From Bolinopsis microptera (Eukaryota > Ctenophora > Tentaculata > Lobata > Bolinopsidae): a stretch of 64,000 bases of DNA. Where the stretch lies: contig NC_087074.1 of assembly GCF_026151205.1 (NCBI RefSeq), forward strand, positions 5,084,001-5,148,000. The letters are read 5' to 3'. Below the pieces are notes generated by a model. It did no database searches, was not told where the DNA came from, and saw only the letters and a list, made by a program, of their open reading frames with translations. Below are positions 11,191-25,200 of this stretch, in pieces. The position numbers and the translations under genes are program-made. The stretch's first letter is position 1. Every line of letters begins with the position of its first letter.

Positions 11191-13305
11191 TTAAAGCATA
11201 CGGTTGTCAAGGGTAAGTCATTTGATGGTGTCGCCCAGTTGACGAATATTTAGATGAAATTCAGCAGCAGTCGATATCAAGTTTGCTTTTTAGTTATTTT
11301 TTCCAAAAAAAGGAGTGTTTATTCAACTGTAGTCTGCTGCTGGAGGTAGATTGGCTGCATTTACACAGGAGACGGCAACACAATCAGGACGCAAAACATT
11401 AACCATTTCACTATTAAAAGTGGGAAACTGAAAACATATCCCAGTTGTGTTGGCGGCTCAATGTTTTATACGTATGTGTATATCTTAATCTTTGGGCGTT
11501 TTACTCGAGAGTTATTCAGGCTGATCTTATTTTTTCAAGATTCTCTTATGTACCGCATTTCACGTGAAAGTATCACGTGATAGCTTATTGTATGTGTTTA
11601 TTGGAATCACCAATATGACACGCGTATAAAGCCCAGGTTAAATTAGCGGGCACTTTAGGACTAGGCTGAGGAATGTGTACTGCTGGGTTTCCCACTCAGC
11701 AGTCCATGTTTTTTTGTTAAAGTGGCAGCTGCTTTTAAACTCCCTGATATCTCTTCTACATTCCCTTATCTTATCTGCTTATTCGTTATTTCATTTACAA
11801 AGATCAGGAAACCAAATCATCCCTCATATCTAACTTGCTTATTTCCCATTCTTCCTTAAGAAAATATTTCCTTGTAGCATCCTTCATTTAAGTTGCATCT
11901 TCCTAAAAAATTCGCGCCTTAAAAGGTTCTAAATTCTCAACTATGATCCCATTGATCGCTTTCACAGGAATAGTACAGCAGCTGCCAGGCAGGATTTTGT
12001 TTGTATGCAAAGTTTTTCTTAAGAACCGCTCTGTATTGCGCCAGCTTATATAGAGTTAATATTGTTCGCAGTTTTCTGTGCAGTTGTTTTTATAGGAGTA
12101 TTATCATACTGAACACCATATTCGTACAGTCAAACCGTCATTCTTATCAACTTCTAAAAACTAGGTTTTATATGGATTGTATCTATTATTGGTTGTTGGA
12201 TTGATTGAATCATGATTTGGCTGATAGCCAAATAGCTAAAGATTGCCTGTCCAATCCTTTTTTGTGAAGTTAAAATTAAATGATTTGCGAAAATAGGTTA
12301 AAATTTAGAAGTTCTTGTTCTGTATAGCGTAGACCGTCTTAAAGTGTATGTTAGGAAATGTTAGGAATTTGTTAGTCGTTTAACCAAAAGTAACGCATGT
12401 TTTACATGCATTATATAGGGTGTATGTAAATATTACTTACGTAAACCAGGTACGGACAAAATAATATATCGTTGTGTTTAGAGTTAGGTATATTCGGGGC
12501 AGTGTTGAAATGCTGCCTGGGCCTTGTTGTAGCTGTTTCTAGGGGAGGGAGGCCCTGCACGTTGCAGCTGCAGCTCACTGGTCTGTTGTGATTCGTCAGG
12601 TGTTTTGCAATGCCTACCCGCCCCTAGTCATATCTATCGTCAGTATTTTACCATATTTTTTATCGAAAAAGAAGTGAGTGATGGGGTGAATTTTTGCAGT
12701 TTGAATACCCAAACTTTATTTTCAAAGATATAATAATTATAATATGGTGTGTCCGATTTGTACCTTTCTTTCTGCGATATCTTTACTATGCACACAGTTG
12801 TGATTATTTTTGGTTAAAAACGAAATACATAGAAATTTATAATATCTAAAACTTGGAGATAGAAATATTAGGTGGAATGATATGATATGTTAACTTATCA
12901 ATTTTGACTAAATTCTTTATTTTAGGCTGGCTCATGGCTTTTACAATAAACTACTCTTTTACGAATCTAAAAACTTTATTGGTACTGTCTACATATTAGG
13001 ATTGTTAGGCTTGTATTTGATATCCAGTATGGGTAACTGAAGAACTAGAAATTGGATTATCTGAATTATAAAGTTGTAATTGTACAGCTAAAATCCAAAG
13101 TTATTATATTTTCTAGTACACGTGTAACGTAACACATATAATATAGATCCGTGCATAATGTATACCAGCTTCAGATATAGGATGTTGATAATGTGAATTA
13201 AGAGAAATATCACCCGATTTTCATATGAAAAGTTTTTGACGATGAAACGTATTCTTTCACCTTTTTTTATAAAGTGATAGGTTTGTTGGCATGGTTACTA
13301 GGTCC
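11191..13305. other. AT-rich intergenic DNA, no gene seen
   Basis: Only short, compositionally random reading frames. Nothing recognisable was found on either strand. Confidence 0.5.
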
Positions 13306-13315
13306 TATAAAAAGG
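13306..13315 (+). promoter_or_regulatory. candidate TATA box of the acidic-protein gene
   Basis: TATAAAAAGG lies about 400 bp before the ATG at 13711, and a small CTCCC/GGGAG hairpin follows at 13317-13333. Position and orientation would suit a promoter with a 5' leader of about 370 nt. Confidence 0.35.
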
Positions 13316-13705
13316 TCTCCCTTCTTCGGGAGATTAATGTATCTCTGCAGCAAACTAGTTAGCGAGTTTTCAGAGCTGCTATAGTTCGACCTAAATTATA
13401 GATTTGAATGTTTTCATTTTTATCTGTAGTGTGGCCTATATTTTACTGCAGTGACATTTTAATTCCAAGAGTTTTATTCGTGTTGTTAACTAATAATATG
13501 AGTATCCAATCTCATAACTTTCAAATCTGGTGCCAATTTAAATTTGTTAATTAAAAGTATCAACAAACTGTACAAGTGTGCATCTATCATTGAATTTCAA
13601 TATCCCAAATCTGTTCCCCTGGCTTAATATATTAATCCCCTGTAGATGTGACTAATCAGGAGAAGGTATTCACTCCACGTGACATACGGTAACCGATCAG
13701 AAGGT

Positions 13706-13714
13706 ATGAAATGA
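13706..13714 (+). promoter_or_regulatory. two-codon upstream ORF overlapping the main start
   Basis: ATGAAATGA: a minimal ATG-AAA-TGA ORF whose stop codon overlaps the ATG at 13711-13713 in the arrangement AATGA. If this mRNA starts upstream, ribosomes would terminate exactly at the main start, so translation may depend on leaky scanning or re-initiation. Confidence 0.5.
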
Positions 13715-16096
13715 GCTTGAGCAGTCCTCATCATGAACAACCTGCCATCTTTGACTTGGACCTAGAGATCGACTGTGAGAGTTCTGGTTCCTTGAACACC
13801 AGTTTTTATGACAGTGAGTCAGAGAGCGAGACTAAGATTGGCAAGAAGTTGAGGTTGAGGGGGGACTCCCCTGTTACGGGAAAGTTCTCGTCTGACTCCG
13901 CTCAGAGCGACCTGGAGTCTGAAGAGGAAGCTTTGTCAGAAGAGAAGGAGGAGAGTAGCTCTGAAGAGAAGGAGGAGAGTAGCTCAGACTCGCCTGACAG
14001 TTCATCAGATGATAACGATCCTCCCCCCACCAAGAGGTACAGACTCAGTCCTGACAAGCTTGCTCCAAAACAACACCGAATAATCGTCACTCGTAAACGG
14101 CTCACTTTCGAACATCTCAATCTACTGAAGAGTAGGAATCTGCTGCCAGACACGCAGGACACTGACAACGACTCTGTGAGTGAGTGTGAGACTACAGTGC
14201 AGGAGGAGAGGGAAATAGAAGAGAAAGAGCTGAAGGAGCAGGATGAGAATGAGAAGAAGGCTGTTGAGGCAGAACCAAGCAGGACCCTGCTTCCAGTGGA
14301 GGAAGAAAACTCTACGTTTGGTGGCTCCGAGCCAATTTTCTCCTCTGACCTGCCTAAAGAAGATAAGCTAGGTGTGTTTGACTCTGACCAGCCTAAAGAA
14401 GATAAGCTAGGTGTTTTTGACCCTGACCAGCCTAAAGAAGATAAGCTAGGTGTGTTTGACCCTGACCAGCCTAAAGAAGATAAGCTAGATGTGTTTGACT
14501 GGCAGGACGAGGGCAGGACACCTAACTACTCAGAGCGGATTCAAGATTCGCACGCGAGAATATACCATTTTTGTGCAAACTATGAAGAAAAAAAATTTCA
14601 GCTGCCACAGAAAAAAGTTCCACGGCACAAGAGCCTTTGTTTGAAATATAAAGGCAGATCTAACGTTAACTACAGGCAGAAGATTATTGATAAGCGAAAC
14701 CATTTGTTTAAAGGTGCGTTCAAACACAGAAAGCAGTTCATCTCATGTGTCAGCTACAGGAAACGGAAAAGGAAACACGCTAAAAGTGAACTTCAAAACA
14801 CCATCTTCAAGTCTTCTCCAAAGAAGCGGGAACTTCCAGAAGTTTTAACATTGAGTCGTCCTGATGAATCAGGTGATACAGAAAATGCTGGAGGGACTGA
14901 TAACATGTGTATCCGCTATAATACCGTACAAAAGACTATGGCGGATATCTCTGTCAGTGTTGATGGATCTCAAAATACTGCCATGTCAACAAACGTTACT
15001 CATAACACCAATGTTTCTATATTCAGTACAGCTCCAGTAGCAAAAATGTCAGATGATCAAGCTACACTGAATGTGGGAACAGAAGAATCGTTTGTGGAAG
15101 GGTTTCTTATCTCCAAAGAGGGACACTGTTGAGAAATCATCTCAAGGTAGTCAGTTCTCTGGCTCGAAGACAGATGATGATGTATTTAGTGAACAGCTTC
15201 AAGCAGCGGGTGATTCTGGCAATGCCGAGGAAACAGCACTCTGTCCCGAGAACATTGGAAATAACAATGCTCAACCTACCGAAGAAATGGAAATATCCGA
15301 ATCAACCGGATGCCCTATGAAGGAAATACCTAGCTCTGGTACGGATCAGGGATCTAGATCTCATGTTCTGGATACAAGGAGAGCGATTTCCGCACAATTA
15401 CCAGATAATAGGGTGATTGTTTATAATTCACCAGTATATTCATCAAGCGCTCTTGATCTCCCTGTTTTGAAGAATTTAAACCGGAGATTAATGTCTGAGT
15501 CCTTGTTAAATAAATTCCAGAGAAATATTGATATTCACGATGATAGTTTTAATATCGAAATGACAGCATCGGCTAAACTTACTGAGCTAGGAATAGGAAG
15601 GTCGGGAGCAAACGGGTCTGATAAATTAGTGACGTCGGAGATGAAAACATTACTGAAGAGGGAAAGTGTGTCCAAGAAAAGTAAAGACGTTTTCGAATTC
15701 TACGATGAAGGGAATCCCACACCAGCAATGTCCTCTAGAAAACGTAGGAAACTGAAACCTCCCTTGAGTGAAGTGAACTCTGTGACAAGTAGCCCCTTTG
15801 CTGTCAGTAATGTAGATGATAATGTTAAGGCTCAGCTATCATATATATTTGATACCACCACACCTGCCAAGATGAGCCCAGCTTTCAGTCCTCCCAGTAA
15901 AGAGACTTCCTTTACTCTAAATAATGTCCCAACTAAAGAAAGTAAAGAACAATCCTCCCAGTCTCTTCTGGAGACAACTGAGATAGATACTACTGTTTTG
16001 GAGACAACTGATCTAAATACTACTCCTCTTCCTGATAATTCATGTACGATAGTAGACGATATAAGACGCATTTTAAAAGAAATTCGAGGTTGGTAA
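13711..16096 (+). CDS. acidic, Ser/Glu-rich nuclear protein with a frame break
   Basis: Not recognised as a known family. The first frame (13711-15132) encodes a Glu/Ser-rich acidic segment. Near residues 215-265 it has four tandem copies of a 13-residue repeat (core QPKEDKLGVF, 39-bp units at about 14350-14500). A basic region follows with clusters such as RKRKRKH that look like nuclear localisation signals. A second frame, open from 15071 to 16096, has the same Ser/Thr-rich style and another basic cluster, SRKRRKLK. The switch must occur within 15071-15131. A one-base indel is possible, or a 70-bp intron at 15013-15082 (weak donor GTTTCT, acceptor CAG) that would keep phase. The C terminus either ends at TAA 16094-16096 or splices from 16085 into the exon at 16193, where phase also fits. 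It is probably a disordered regulatory protein. Confidence 0.6.
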
Positions 16097-16171
16097 CTTT
16101 TCTCTTCAATTGAACTTTATGATGGTGCTATGTTACAAAGTTGGTTTCAGGGTTATTATGGGTTGGCAACT

Positions 16172-16202
16172 TAATAAAAATCTAAAATTCAGGCGAGATG
16201 CC
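16172..16202 (+). promoter_or_regulatory. polyA-signal-like sequence followed by splice acceptor
   Basis: AATAAA at about 16173 is followed by the acceptor AAAATTCAG ending at 16192 and an ATG at 16198. All of this lies 76-102 bases after the stop of the preceding ORF. The layout resembles the intercistronic region of a trans-spliced operon. Plain cis-splicing from a weak donor at 16086 is the alternative. Confidence 0.35.
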
Positions 16203-19200
16203 AGAACAACCACCACCCAAAGTTCAGACGGCAAGATTCGACCCCTTCGTTCCAGAGGTTGCAAAAGCTCTGAATAATTGTATCTGTGATCATATCAACG
16301 TTGGCATGCTTCTCACGGTAAGATAAATGCTTCGTGCTTATATCTAGTGGCTAGCATTTCAGTTTAAGATGACATAATTTATTGATTTAGTTCGTAATCT
16401 AAAGGTTAGCATTTGGGACTTAAATGTGTTTTATTTGATAAGAAGCACAATACTGAGTCAGCGAAATTCAGGTACTTCCTCTGATGTAAAACCTTTTTTT
16501 CTATTTAATTAGATCACTTCCGAAGGTAAACCTCACTGTACCAACCACCCTTCTCAACAGGTAGAGCAAATCAAGAAGAAAGCGTGGCCTTACCGTATAG
16601 AGTCTATTCTGCTGTCTCTAATCGGAGACAGGAAGTTACCTCACTGTAGGTACTGTACTGATTCAGAGACAACAGGGCTGCAGAGGGGTGTAGCGGAGAC
16701 GCTCTCTGACTCTTGTTTCCTTTTCAGTTGGGCTTCCGAATATAGGGGCAGCAGCTGGGTAGGTGGACAATGTTTTTTTTAATTCGTGTTTTCTTAAGGA
16801 TAATATTAGATGAGATAATTTCAAATTCCATAATTTCAAATTCCATCGTCATCCTCCCCCCCCCCCCCCCCCTCCAGTATAACCCCCCCCCCCCCCCCCC
16901 CCCTAACCTCCTCCTGGTTGATAAATAACGTTACAGGTACACACAATCCCACTCCTGAAGACGGAACACGTGGAGGCTCTGAAGGGACGTAATGGTACGG
17001 GGTCTTGTTACCCTTGCCTGGGACAGTGTGGTATTGTGTCCTGTGGGTTCAAGTCCCTGTCTGTAGCTAGTCTCAGGAGACACATCAAGGAGAGATGCAC
17101 TGCTGCTATCAAATACTCATTTGTAAGACTCTGATCTTAGGTTTTATTTGTAATTAGCTTTTAAAGTCAGCTCGGCAGAAAAATTCGTATGTCTCAATCG
17201 TGGATACTCTCTTGAGGTGCTGTTAGCTGTATGATATCGATTTGACAAATTGTATCTTCCAGTCGACAGTACAAGAAGAATACGAAACAGGAAGACTGCG
17301 TCAGGCGCCGAATATCCTGAAATCCAAGATAGAAGCCGGGAAACTGAATAGGGACGTTGTGAATGAAAGAGGTAGCGTTTGGTCGGACAACTGTAACCTG
17401 TCACACTCACTAAACTCAACTAAAGTACAACGTGACTATAAAGGTTATAAAGTGACCAAATTGTCAGCTTGTATGATGCTTGCATCTGGTTTTACCTCAG
17501 TGATATCTTAGTTGTATCGTATATTAGTTGTATATCTTAGTTATATATCTTAGTTGTATCTTAGTTGTATCTTAGCTGTATCTTAGTGATATCTTAGTTG
17601 TATATCCTAGTTGCATCTTAGTTGTATCTTAGTTACTCATTTAAAAAGGCTCTATCATCACAACGTTTGTCTCAGGAAGTAAACAACCCAACCAAAGTTT
17701 CCTGAAGCGTGACAAACTGGACATGTTCGATATAAGGATCTTACAGCTAGTTCAGCTACTCAACACTAATGACACAGATCTTCTCATCGACGTATTAACT
17801 TGCTGGTTTGTACTGCCTACCTTTATTTTAAGAAATGTAGGATCTTTCTACCTCGTATCCACAATTTAATGGGGCTTCTCAACAATACAATGGTTAACTA
17901 TTTAACTTCTGAATTAACTAATTATTATAATTTATTATATAATCAAATTAAAATTTACCTCAGTTTCTACAACACACTGTCTTGTGAGAGATGTTGGAAA
18001 AAAGTAGGAATGAGTGAGTTCCTTCCCAACTCCTGGTACCTCTTTACTTAATTATTAAATTAATAAGTTTATAACTTGATTAATTTATTCATTGGCCTAC
18101 TTTTAGTTAAAATAGTTACTTGCTTAATTCATCAATTTACAGATATGGATTCTGGTTGAGAGGTGAAGCATATTATTCTGGGGTTTAATTGGTCAATAGT
18201 GGATGCTGATTGGTGAAATTCTGTCAGGCGACAAACAAAATATGCCTCACCTCCCAACTAGAGTTGATTGATAATTGCATTTTATTTTAAACCAAAACCA
18301 CAAGAACCACGATTTCTACAATGCTCAGCCGAAATCTTTGCGGCTGCGACTGATTTTGAATCGATATCATTTCTCATTTTAATTGTCAACTAAGAACTTT
18401 GTATTTGCAGGAAGAGGACAAGTGGTCAGCACTATGAATATTGTACCCGTCCCACTAGACCGACCTCTCACAAATCAACCTCAACACGTGACCTCACCAG
18501 AGACTCCAGGGAGGGGGTTGAGAAACATTCCGATGGCATGTCTGATAAGGGTGTCTCTAATAACATACACTCAAAGCGAGGAAGGAGATACCCTAAAGCT
18601 TCGGTCGCAGACCTAAAATGTAGAATAAGGGCTAAAAGAAACCGATCATATCTGGAAAAGGAGGAAATGAGGAAGAGGAGGGATATAAGAGTAAAGACAC
18701 TTCGCAAATCTGACAGTGGCCAGGATATAACAAAATTGAAGGTGCGTCCCGAAAATGCTGGTCCTAAGACAAGATCTAGATCTTCTCGAGGTTCTGAGAA
18801 TGTTTCGTTTGCAAAACCGAGATCGTCATCTCGCGAACCTGTGCCACGCGAACGACCGTCTGGTAAGCAGTCTCAAACACCTCTGAAGCCAAAACGCCTT
18901 CAGAAGTCGAAGGAAACATCCAAATCGGCTACAGTTTTGCCCTCGAACACTCCTTCTGATGCTCAAGGAGATCACTCATATTCAGTTCAGAAATCAATGA
19001 AGGGCAGTGGTTCAACAAAGAGCAAGAGAGATATCCCTGGCCTAGCCGTAAAACCTCAAAGTAGGTCTTCAACCTCTGTTAGCAAACCTAGCTCTGTTTC
19101 CAGAGGACAAGTCTGCGTCCCAGTCACATCCTCTTCTGCCATAAACTCTCGAACGGTAACCCCTGACTCAGGACACGTGCCCAATTATCCCAGTGGAGAG

Positions 19201-22200
19201 ATCCCTCTTCCAGTCTCTTCTCAGCATACGTCTCACCCAGATCAGGTTCCTGGAATATTTCCTTTTCCCGACGTCAGCCCAGTCAAGGCAAGATCAAGTC
19301 CAACCAATACTACTCCGTCCCCAGCTATCTCCACACCTATCTCAAGTTCCGCTATACCTTCAGCTCCACCCTTAACACAGCCTTCCATAAGCAATCTACC
19401 AATATCAGGATTGGCCTCATTGACCCGGCTACACTCTCCGCAACCCAGCACGACACAGACCCCAACTAGGAAGGTTGCTATTCCGATATCAACCTTCCTG
19501 TCTCCTCGCCTTTCTAAATTCAATGGTGTGGTGGTGGGAGGGAAGATTTCCGTATCTCTTCACAGCAAAAAACCTGTCTCTGTAAAAACAGTGTCCTCGT
19601 TTTCACAGATGGTAGTAGATAAGAGTAGACCCGCTACAATGAAGGTTCCGGTACACAAGAGAGTACCAGTTCCTTACTCTCAATTTGTCAAGTGTAACAC
19701 ACTTTCAGACTTACAGAGCGTCCTCAATAGCCCCAAGTTTCTGAACTCTCCAACTTCTTCGACAGCTCCCAAAATAGATCCTGTTGCTAGCCCTATCTTC
19801 ATCACTCCGGGAGATGCTACTTCTAGTAATACTGTCCCAGTTCTTTCTGAAGCGGCTTATAAGACTGGCCTTCGATTGCATCTTTCCCCCACTGCTGCTG
19901 CAGCTCCTTTCAGATACTCTTCGGAACCATCTGCAGCTTCCCTGCCTGATTCCGTCCATCCCACCACTACTTCATCTCAAGCAGTTCCACCTGCCCTGTC
20001 ACATTATCCACCTCTTCCTTGTACATCAGAGAAGCTAAGCCGAGTATCCGGCAGTAAAAGTCCGGATTCGCTGCAGAATATCAATATTAATGTCACTGAC
20101 ACTCCAGCAGACATTGTAAGAGAAGAACTGGATTCAACCACTCCTGACAATAACCAGCTGACCGTTAAGGGGGATGTTTCCTTACCTCAATCAAATAGTA
20201 ATGGCACGGTAGCTGAGACGACCGAAGAAGTGTCTCCCATGGTGGATTCTACAAACAACACCATTACTCCACCTGATGATCCAGATTATACTCCGGAGTT
20301 GAACAACGCTTTGTTCTCTGACCAGAACGAGAGCGTCCGGAGATCCCAACGGATCAAGGTTTCTTCCATACCAGTAGTAACTGATAAACATGCTTTACTA
20401 TCCAAGGAAAATGGAAGTGGAGACGAACCCTGTGGTTCGCCTAACAGGACGAGTGATCAGAGAAATATGCTTTTATCTGGACAACTGTTTTTAATACAAA
20501 TGATCAACTTGTTGCAGAAGCAAAAAACCTGTTTAAAAGTTATAATTTGATGGCTGGCCATCACTAAGGAATAGAAACTCCCTTGCATATAACTTATCAA
20601 CCAAACTCAATAAACTTATTGTTAGCAGAAATCCTCAGAATAAAACGCAAACTAATGTGGACCAAAATACCTCATCTGATTCTAACACTGTGGGTGTGAG
20701 TTCCCAGGAGTGTCCGGAGAAAATTACATTCTCTGACTTTCCCAGCGTAAGAACAAGATCCAAATATAATATCAAGGATAATACTAAAAGCAACCAACCT
20801 ACAGTTCATAACCAAAGTAACTTGGACTTGAAAGTTTCTGAATTTGAAAGTACACCTAAATTAACCAGAACTCAAGTGAACGAAATAATGAAGGCCACTG
20901 GTACAGTTCCTATCAGAGAGCAGAATATCGTCCCTCCCAACTCTAGTATACCTTCTGTCGTCCCTGAAACCTCCGTGGTATCTTCATCTGAAAAAGCAAA
21001 CGGTTTAAATGTTGAAGAGAGAATGACAAGGAGTGGTCGCAAGTGGACAGTTGCTCACCAACCATTTGAGGCGGACAGAAATACAACATCTGACAGCAGC
21101 ATTATGAAACATAGTGGTTCTGAGAAGAAATGCATCGAAACAGAAACCTCTTCAGAAAGCAATCCGAAGGGTAAAAACTCTCTAGGTCTCAAAACTGGAA
21201 CCATACCAGATAATATAAAGCTCATTAAATCACCTTCATTGCGGAGAAGGAAGCAGATAGTTCCCCCCACAAATATCACCACCCTAACATCTGAAGAATC
21301 CCCAACCAGAAAAGCCAAGAGACCATTGACTCTAACCAAGCGGTCCCCAGCTCTGCGGGACATGACCCCTCTCCCAAACCCCTGGGACGATACAGTGAAG
21401 GTCAAGTTGAGAGGGTCTACCGTGTTTATCAGCCGGTGTGAGCTGGCCGGGGGTTACCCTGACATTCTCAACAAGTTATCTGTGGCGCTGCTCATCAGGT
21501 TAGTGCTGGGAAGTTTTATCTGTCGCTATCTGGACAAAACATTAAAATGCATGGTTTGTGATCCCTTTGTGATCATTTTCTTTTCCTTTTCCCATTTTTA
21601 TTCTATTATATATCAGTGTCATATTTATACATTCCAACGATTTCTACTAATATAACCCTCACAATACCCCAGACCAGACGACATCAGGAGTGTAACCAAC
21701 ACAACATCAAGTACTCAACTGAAACCTGGTCAGGATACCTTCTCCAGAACCCTTCAACATGATGATAGTCTGGAGGTTTTCCTGAGGTATGCCTTCTTTA
21801 TTAAATAGTGATGTGCTGTCTGCAAAACCACGTGGTGCCAGGCTTACCATAAGCAAAGCATGGACAATGGGCCTTAGTCGTGCGGTGAGGGCATCTGAAA
21901 AATCCCAACATCTTTAGAGAAATCTCAACATCTTTCGAGCAAATCCCAACATCTTTCTAGCAAGTCCCAACATCTTTCTAGCAAATCCCAACATCTTTCT
22001 AGCAAATTCCAACATCCTGTGTCATGTTTAAAATGGACATTGCTTGAAATGGATTGCATGGGGAGATATAGAAGCCTAAAATCACGAAATATAACAGCGA
22101 AATTATTCTCTCTTTAATATATTAGTTATACAACGTTTTTAAAAGTGCTTTTACAGTAAGTAACAGTAGGGAATCTATAAATAAAATTGTAACATTAACA

Positions 22201-25200
22201 ACAAAAAAGAAATAACATAAAGAACTTCCTCTACTCTGCCCAGGAGACCAACAGAGGCCAGTGACCAGAGTGCAACAGCAGCTGATGAGGACCTGAAACA
22301 CCTTCAGAACGTGCTACTAATGTTGGTGAGGTTCCCTGTATCTGCTCCTGAGGATAACATCTCTTCTAAACGAGTCGTCTGGGTTGCCAACATGTTAGTA
22401 CTTATTATTGTAGTGGTCACTGTTGGTACACATTATTGTAGTGGTCACTGTTGGTACTCTAACATTGTTGTAGTGGTCACTGTTAATACTATACTCTAAT
22501 ATAATTGTTAGTACTCTAAAATTGTTGTATTGGTCACTGGTTCTATTTGCAAGGTTGCGGGAACGTGGTTATCTCATATCTTACTCTACCGGGCATATTA
22601 ATTAATATCTCTTTATGTTTCAGATGTACCAGTACCCCAGGTTACACTAGTTACTTGCTTACTAACGGAACTAAGGGATCTCTCCGTGACGATCACGTGA
22701 CCTACATGAAATGTGGTGACAGTGTCTCCTCTCTCAGCTACTTGTAAGTGATCTTCTTTGTTTGGTGCTTAATCGCTTATATTAAACCAAATTATTAGAT
22801 GTCCAGTTTTTTTCTTTGATAAAACATAGGTTACTTGTAAACGGTCAGGCTTATGGCATGTGTTTCATACTTGTTACTTTGTAGATAATGATTTATATTT
22901 TTTTGCAAAGACAAAAGAAACTGCATTGTATTGGATTTTGTACAACAAATTATATAACCAGTAGTACTTAAGAAAAATCATTCATTATTTTAGAAAATCA
23001 TATTTTACACGCATTCCCATCTTTACAACTAAAGATGGGACAACTAAAAATTAACAACTATGCTACTAATACTATAGCGTTCTCGCCGATATCAAGATTT
23101 ATAAAACTGTGAAAGTTGATTTGTCACCATTATATTATTATTATAAAAAACTAACCCTCGTGTTATAAATAAACCCTCGTGCTAAAAACCCTCGTGCTAA
23201 AAATCATCTGTACGAACAGAGATAAGTTCAATGCATTCATTAAATAAATATGCTCATAGAAATAATACTTTACTTTTTCAAATCTTAACGTCCGATTTGA
23301 CCAAAAACTGTTTTTGTTTTTAACGAGAAGAATTGTTCACGTGTCACGTGCTGAGAAGGAGAGCGTGTCACGTGCTGAGAAGGAGAGCGTATCACGTGCT
23401 GAGAAGGAGAGCGTGTCACGTGCTGAGAAGGAGAGCGTGTCACGTGCTGAGAAGGAGAGCGTGTCACGTGCTGAGAAGGAGAGCGTGTCACGTGCTGAGA
23501 GTGGGAGCTTGTCACGTGCTGAGAAGGAGAGCGTGTCACGTGCTGAGAAGGAGAGCGTGTCACGTGCTGAAAAGGAGAGCGTGTCACGTGCTGAGAAGGA
23601 GAGCGTGTCACGTGCTGAGAAGGAGAGCGTGTCACGTGCTGAGAAGGAGAGCGTGTCACGTGCTAAAACTGATCAGTGCAGATCTGAAAGAGAAAGGTTT
23701 TTTCAAATTAAATACTTTTCAAATTTTGTACAGCAATAAATGAATATAAAATAGAATCGTTCAAAATATCGCCCCCATCTGTAAAATATGATGGGCACCC
23801 AAACACGGTAAACACATAGTGAACTATGTCCGCAATTACTTGGACCCATTACATCGAATTAATCTAAATCCAAAAATGTATCAAAATTATTTATTAACAA
23901 ACAATTTTACATAACTAAAACTATCATACTTAGACAAAATTGTGGGAAAGATTAGAGAACATATTATTATGATAGTGTCAAATGAGTTCTGAAATGTCAA
24001 ATATTAATAAAGATGTACTGAAATATTAATATTGACCTGAGGTCGGTAGGTACTAGATCTTCCTTTCATCTCTTTAGAAATATACATTTCTTTTCTAGCT
24101 TGTGTGGGGTGTTCTAGATCGCAGAGCGTCCTATCTTGATACAGTATACACCTGTAGGTTAATATCTCATAATACAAAACATACCGTATCTTTGCTTGGA
24201 TTAACAACAGCAATAATCGGCCCATTCACCAATGTTGAGGATTTCTAATGCAACTGTATGCTGATATTAACTGTCAAATTAAATACGAATATTGTGAATA
24301 TAAAGTAAATTTGAAATAGATGACATACCTGTAGTCCTACTCAGCGTAGTTACGGTTTAACAATGATGCTAGGAAGTGATACTGTGACTGTAAGTTGTTA
24401 CTTTGAAGTAAGTGCTACTTTACAACAAAGTTATTGATCACAATGAAAAGAGAAGCAGCCCTACTACTTCCCTTTTCTTGAATCAATAAAATGGGTTTTA
24501 TGGAGGCGGGAAAATGAGGTAATTTTGGTAACCTTGCCCTGGATCGAACTCAAAACTGCAAATGCAACCGGCTTGGGAACCGCATAGTGACTGAATTATT
24601 CGTCAACTTAGTTAATTTCCCATTAAGTCTAGGTAAAGCATAAATAATTCAAATTTTGACATAATATTTTCTATTATGATCCACAGCTGCTAAAACGTAT
24701 CGTTGAAAAACTTTTTTTTAAATTTGACTCCTGTGTTTTAAAATTTGCAAAGTTTTGGAAACCAAAAGGTTTTGCATCAAAGTTTTGTATCAACCAAATT
24801 TATTGTCCCCGCAATTTGTTATGCCATATTTCCCCATTTCCCGCCTCCATTGAAAGTAAACCGTTACTTCTAACAGTTTATGCTCACTGTACATAAATAG
24901 CCTTAGCTTTACGTCTCGAATACTTCCTGAAATCTATTAATTGTGAGTTGACAATTTTCTAGAGAATATACTTGACTATATATAAGTGACCGAATAAATA
25001 TTAGGGCTAGGTTTGGATGCTTGTAGTATAATATATAAAAAGTATGTTCATCGAAAAAGATTCCAATTGTTAATGATAAACTATAGCTAGTTCCCTAAAA
25101 TAAAAACTATCGTACCCATATCCTGACATGACGGTTCAGTTGACCACGTCTCCTCCGCTACGCACGTGACCGGTATGACGTAATGCAAATGGTCGGACAT

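Noticed and set aside
17242-17511. Stand-alone small protein
   Set aside because: Its first part is the exon 17263-17371 of the polo-box gene; the remainder is intron read-through.
23285-23743. Repetitive proteins of 124-141 residues on both strands
   Set aside because: Artefact of the 24-bp minisatellite inside an intron; no start context, splice sites or domain.
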